A stretch of 42,293 nt of DNA. Origin: Elainella sp. Prado103. GTDB lineage: Bacteria; Cyanobacteriota; Cyanobacteriia; Elainellales; Elainellaceae. Location of the stretch: contig JALOOM010000044.1 of NCBI GenBank assembly GCA_025454395.1, forward strand, positions 1 to 42,293. Direction: 5' to 3'. The notes below the pieces were generated by a model. The model had not been told where the DNA came from and searched no databases. It saw only the letters and a list, made by a program, of their open reading frames with translations. The position numbers and the translations under genes are program-made. How positions within the stretch are numbered: position 1 is the first letter of the stretch; the number at the start of each line of letters is the position of its first letter. Below, piece after piece: positions 41,008-42,293 of this stretch.

Positions 41008-42293
41008 ATGGCTGGACAATATCAAAGCAAAGTTTTTAACTTTCTGAATCGGCAGTCTTGGCGGCTGCGCGATCAATCAGCCCAGTCTTGGCGGAATTTG
41101 AAGCTCACAGCAGTTTGGGGCGTACAGATTTTGCTCTACCCCATTTATGTCGCGTTTCAGACAAGTCGGTTGGTAGATAAGCAATTACAGCAGACGGTAA
41201 AGCAGGTCATGCCACGACTTCGGGCGGCTGGACAACAGATTTTTAACCCTGAACCGGCTGCAATGCTTAGCCCTAACCAACCGATCCAACGGACATTGGA
41301 CTCGATCGCATCGCTGCAAGTGACCGCCTCCCAAGGGGAAGAATTACTGTTGTTGCCAGCAGACAGTCAGCCCGATGTAGAGCAATCTTTAGCTTTGCGG
41401 TGGCGATCTCAAATCATAGAGCGGGCTACCCTAGCCCCAGCGGATCTGTCTGCCAAGCTAGCGCCAACCGATCCGGCGATTCCCGAGTTAGGGGCCGTTC
41501 GAGTGCAGGGGGTGGCTTCTCAACTGGCTGATCGCCGCATTGTGTTAGTAACCACGCGCAATCAGGTTTTAGATGTCTTAACCGTAGAACAGCAATCCCA
41601 TCTAGCTCGCCGCATGGTGGCAGAAGCCGCCATTTACTGGCAACAACAGCGACAATTCAACCCTCCTAACGATCGATGGTGGGTGACAAGAGATTTACCT
41701 CTACCGAAAGTTCGGGCTCAAACCATCGCTCCCATCCGCGCCTTTCAGCAACTAATGGGTTGGATGCAGCAAGGCTCGCTAGCGGTTGCCGCCGACCTCT
41801 TTCACGAGTCACGGTTTGCTCAACCCGTGCTGCCAGCACATCTGCAAATGGCAATGATCGGATCAGCCGATGCCGCTACGGCTCAGTTGCTTCGATCGGC
41901 ACAACCGACCTGGGTTACCGTAGAAGCGCAATTTTATGATTGGCTGGCTCAAGCAGGCCAAGCCATGCAGTCCGGCTTGATCGAGATTTTAATGCGAGGT
42001 CAGCGAGGCTTGGCCAAATGGCAGGGGAGTTCACGGGATGAGATTCGATCGGCTGATTTCCGTTCCAGCTCCATCGCCTTACCTGCATCGCGGCCGCCGT
42101 CAGACGTAGCGGTTTTACCTGCTACTTCTAAATTCCCCCGGACTGATCGTCACCTCGATCGATGGTTAAGTCAATTGATGGGCTCTGCCCCTGGATTGGT
42201 GCCTCCTGCCGCCTTACCCCCACAATCTGCCTCTCCTCAGTTGCGCCCAGAGAATGGGTCGGCTCCAGTGCTGCCAGCTCAGTCAACTCAGTC
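41008..42293 (+). CDS. Partial hypothetical protein, cut by the window end
   Basis: An open frame from ATG 41008 with no stop to the window edge: at least 428 aa. N-terminus MAGQYQSKVFNFLNRQSWRL, one hydrophobic segment (about 37-55, AVWGVQILLYPIYVAFQTS), then a soluble, Gln-rich helical region (LTVEQQSHLARRMVAEAAIY) and a Pro/Ser-rich stretch near the edge. It is divergent from the alpha-mannosidase, 120 bp apart. I do not recognise a family with known function. Confidence 0.75.
   Translation, partial: MAGQYQSKVFNFLNRQSWRLRDQSAQSWRNLKLTAVWGVQILLYPIYVAFQTSRLVDKQLQQTVKQVMPRLRAAGQQIFNPEPAAMLSPNQPIQRTLDSIASLQVTASQGEELLLLPADSQPDVEQSLALRWRSQIIERATLAPADLSAKLAPTDPAIPELGAVRVQGVASQLADRRIVLVTTRNQVLDVLTVEQQSHLARRMVAEAAIYWQQQRQFNPPNDRWWVTRDLPLPKVRAQTIAPIRAFQQLMGWMQQGSLAVAADLFHESRFAQPVLPAHLQMAMIGSADAATAQLLRSAQPTWVTVEAQFYDWLAQAGQAMQSGLIEILMRGQRGLAKWQGSSRDEIRSADFRSSSIALPASRPPSDVAVLPATSKFPRTDRHLDRWLSQLMGSAPGLVPPAALPPQSASPQLRPENGSAPVLPAQSTQ

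Overview
The window looks like a chromosomal segment of a filamentous or Leptolyngbya-like cyanobacterium. The main evidence is aldehyde-deformylating oxygenase, a Ycf46-type AAA protein, a DUF2808 protein, a CYP120-like P450, an InrS-like CsoR regulator, the rpmH-rnpA-PH-yidC-jag-DUF177-ycf46 gene run, a perfect NtcA site, and very frequent CGATCG words with a few full HIP1 octamers (GCGATCGC). No prophage, integrase, transposase, CRISPR array, rRNA or tRNA was found. Most of the region is ordinary housekeeping and envelope content.

Layout. 1-3.1 kb (minus strand): an ammonium transporter with a long NtcA-controlled leader, a small cupin and a Cys-rich membrane protein. 3.1-3.5 kb: a 16-bp tandem array next to a MITE-like foldback element. 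3.7-8.7 kb: 1-Cys peroxiredoxin, a YbjN/CesT-like protein, a CYP120-like P450 and a repeat-bearing PPC-domain protein. 8.9-13.4 kb: dxr, corA, apt and a lone OppB-type permease. 13.8-17.7 kb: acpP-fabF, then a GNAT-like protein overlapping an SDR epimerase. 17.8-25.1 kb (minus strand): a DevA/DevC-type ABC pair split by a 680-bp gap, an FAD disulfide reductase with a VTT-family membrane protein, an InrS-like metal sensor and a membrane-anchored pseudokinase. 25.4-32.1 kb (plus strand): DUF2808, then the conserved rpmH-to-ycf46 run, an SH3b protein and an unlisted 56-aa membrane peptide. 32.4-36.5 kb (minus strand): a sugar-nucleotide pyrophosphorylase, scpA with two tiny genes upstream, and a lone MalG-type permease. 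36.8-42.3 kb: ado, a frameshifted GH38 alpha-mannosidase and a divergent hypothetical gene cut by the window edge.

Functional links. acpP and fabF serve fatty-acid elongation, whose acyl-ACP products ultimately feed the aldehydes used by Ado; the reductase gene that usually adjoins ado is not next to it here. The rpmH-rnpA-yidC-jag block couples ribosome and tRNA maturation with membrane insertion. The metal sensor, disulfide reductase and VTT protein form a plausible metal or redox response group.

The most unusual features are: (1) a one-base frameshift in the alpha-mannosidase that can be placed to a GGG run at 40332-40334; (2) short tandem repeats with units of 12-17 bp, most often 14 bp and different in sequence at each locus, in a large share of intergenic gaps; (3) a kinase-like protein that has lost its catalytic lysine and whole C-lobe; (4) a structured inverted repeat in front of ado; and (5) small membrane-protein genes of 56 and 38 codons. 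I did not find a convincing undescribed multi-gene system. The repeat family is the best candidate for something not fully explained.
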